NCBI GenBank assembly: GCA_965370495.1
Contig: CBDUUV010000122.1
Span: forward strand, 1 to 6,240
Direction: 5' to 3'
Length of the DNA stretch: 6,240 nt
DNA from: Krumholzibacterium sp965370495
GTDB lineage: Bacteria; Krumholzibacteriota; Krumholzibacteriia; Krumholzibacteriales; Krumholzibacteriaceae
Below, piece after piece: positions 6,042 through 6,240 of the stretch (position 1 is its first letter; every line of letters starts with the position of its first letter). The position numbers and the translations under genes are program-made. The notes under the pieces were generated by a model. The model did not search any database. It had not been told where the DNA came from and saw nothing but the letters and a program-made list of their open reading frames with translations.

Positions 6042-6107
6042 CAACTTTTCCAAATTATTTTGATATTTTTCAGGTTTTTTCGATTTTTTCCAATATTTTC
6101 CTTGACA
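6034..6107 (+). promoter_or_regulatory. Helically phased T-tracts ending at a TTGACA box
   Basis: Seven T-tracts (6034-6037, 6046-6049, 6058-6061, 6066-6070, 6075-6080, 6084-6089, 6096-6099) have centres about 10.3 bp apart on average, close to one helical turn, which predicts curved DNA. They end at a perfect sigma-70 -35 hexamer, TTGACA (6102-6107). No good -10 appears at 16-18 bp spacing (TTTGCG, TTGCGT or TGCGTT), so a promoter is possible but unproven. Confidence 0.35.
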
Positions 6108-6240
6108 GGTTTTCAGGGCGTGTTTTGCGTTGAGTCAGTATGGGCGCGGGATTGTGGCGTTTTCGGGGTCTGCGGGGCGCATGGTGGCTGCTTACAAAAC
6201 TTTTAGTCTTCTGAGTTGCCCTGCCCTCTTTTTGCTCGCC

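Larger units (their letters stand above)
5528..6240. other. Gene-free tail rich in hairpins, palindromes and T-tracts
   Basis: These 713 bases follow ahcY and show no recognisable protein or RNA gene on either strand. The first ~420 bases are GC-moderate and hold two stem-loops and a 14-bp palindrome. About 5965-6110 is AT-rich with many T-tracts, and 6110-6190 is G-rich. Leftward open frames exist (5944-5609, and several short ones entering from the right edge), but none resembles a known family. The density of inverted and direct repeats suggests mobile-element or REP-like debris, or the flank of a gene just beyond the right edge. Confidence 0.5.

Noticed and set aside
6140..6216. Short + strand frame starting at ATG 6140 (24 codons)
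   Set aside because: It has no ribosome binding site, is very short, and is Trp/Arg/Gly-rich as expected from G-rich non-coding DNA.
1..6240. CRISPR array, tRNA or rRNA gene
   Set aside because: There are no regularly spaced identical repeats, no cloverleaf with a TTC-rich arm, and no rRNA-like conserved blocks on either strand.

Overview
The window reads as an ordinary bacterial chromosome segment with all recognisable genes on the + strand. From left to right it holds: the C-terminal half of PTS enzyme I (ptsI/ptsP type, cut by the left edge); a bifunctional phosphoglucose/phosphomannose isomerase; a sugar-1-phosphate nucleotidylyltransferase with a C-terminal left-handed beta-helix; S-adenosylmethionine synthetase (metK); and adenosylhomocysteinase (ahcY). 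The last 713 bases (5528-6240) contain no gene I can support. They carry a set of hairpins, palindromes, short direct repeats and a T-tract-rich stretch.

The first three genes are tightly packed: 41 nt between ptsI and the isomerase, then an ATGA overlap into the nucleotidylyltransferase. They make a coherent sugar-phosphate module: PEP-driven phosphotransfer, interconversion of glucose-6-P/mannose-6-P with fructose-6-P, and activation of a sugar-1-phosphate to an NDP-sugar. metK follows after 81 nt with a strong Shine-Dalgarno, and ahcY 37 nt after metK. These two are opposite ends of the methylation cycle: MetK makes SAM, and AhcY removes the SAH left after methyl transfer. All five genes could share one transcript, or metK-ahcY could have its own promoter in 3010-3090. 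I see no convincing promoter or SAM/SAH riboswitch there.

The organism is clearly bacterial (PTS enzyme I, bacterial MetK, Shine-Dalgarno sites). Two proteins are of types shared with archaea and deep-branching bacteria: the SIS-family PGI/PMI and the short AhcY lacking the usual C-terminal extension. Together with the mid-range GC content, this suggests an uncultivated or little-studied lineage rather than a well-known model group. I cannot assign a phylum from this sequence alone.

No new multi-gene system is visible. The parts most worth a second look are the structured non-coding tail, which may be debris or flank of a small mobile or REP-like element, and the atypical AhcY.
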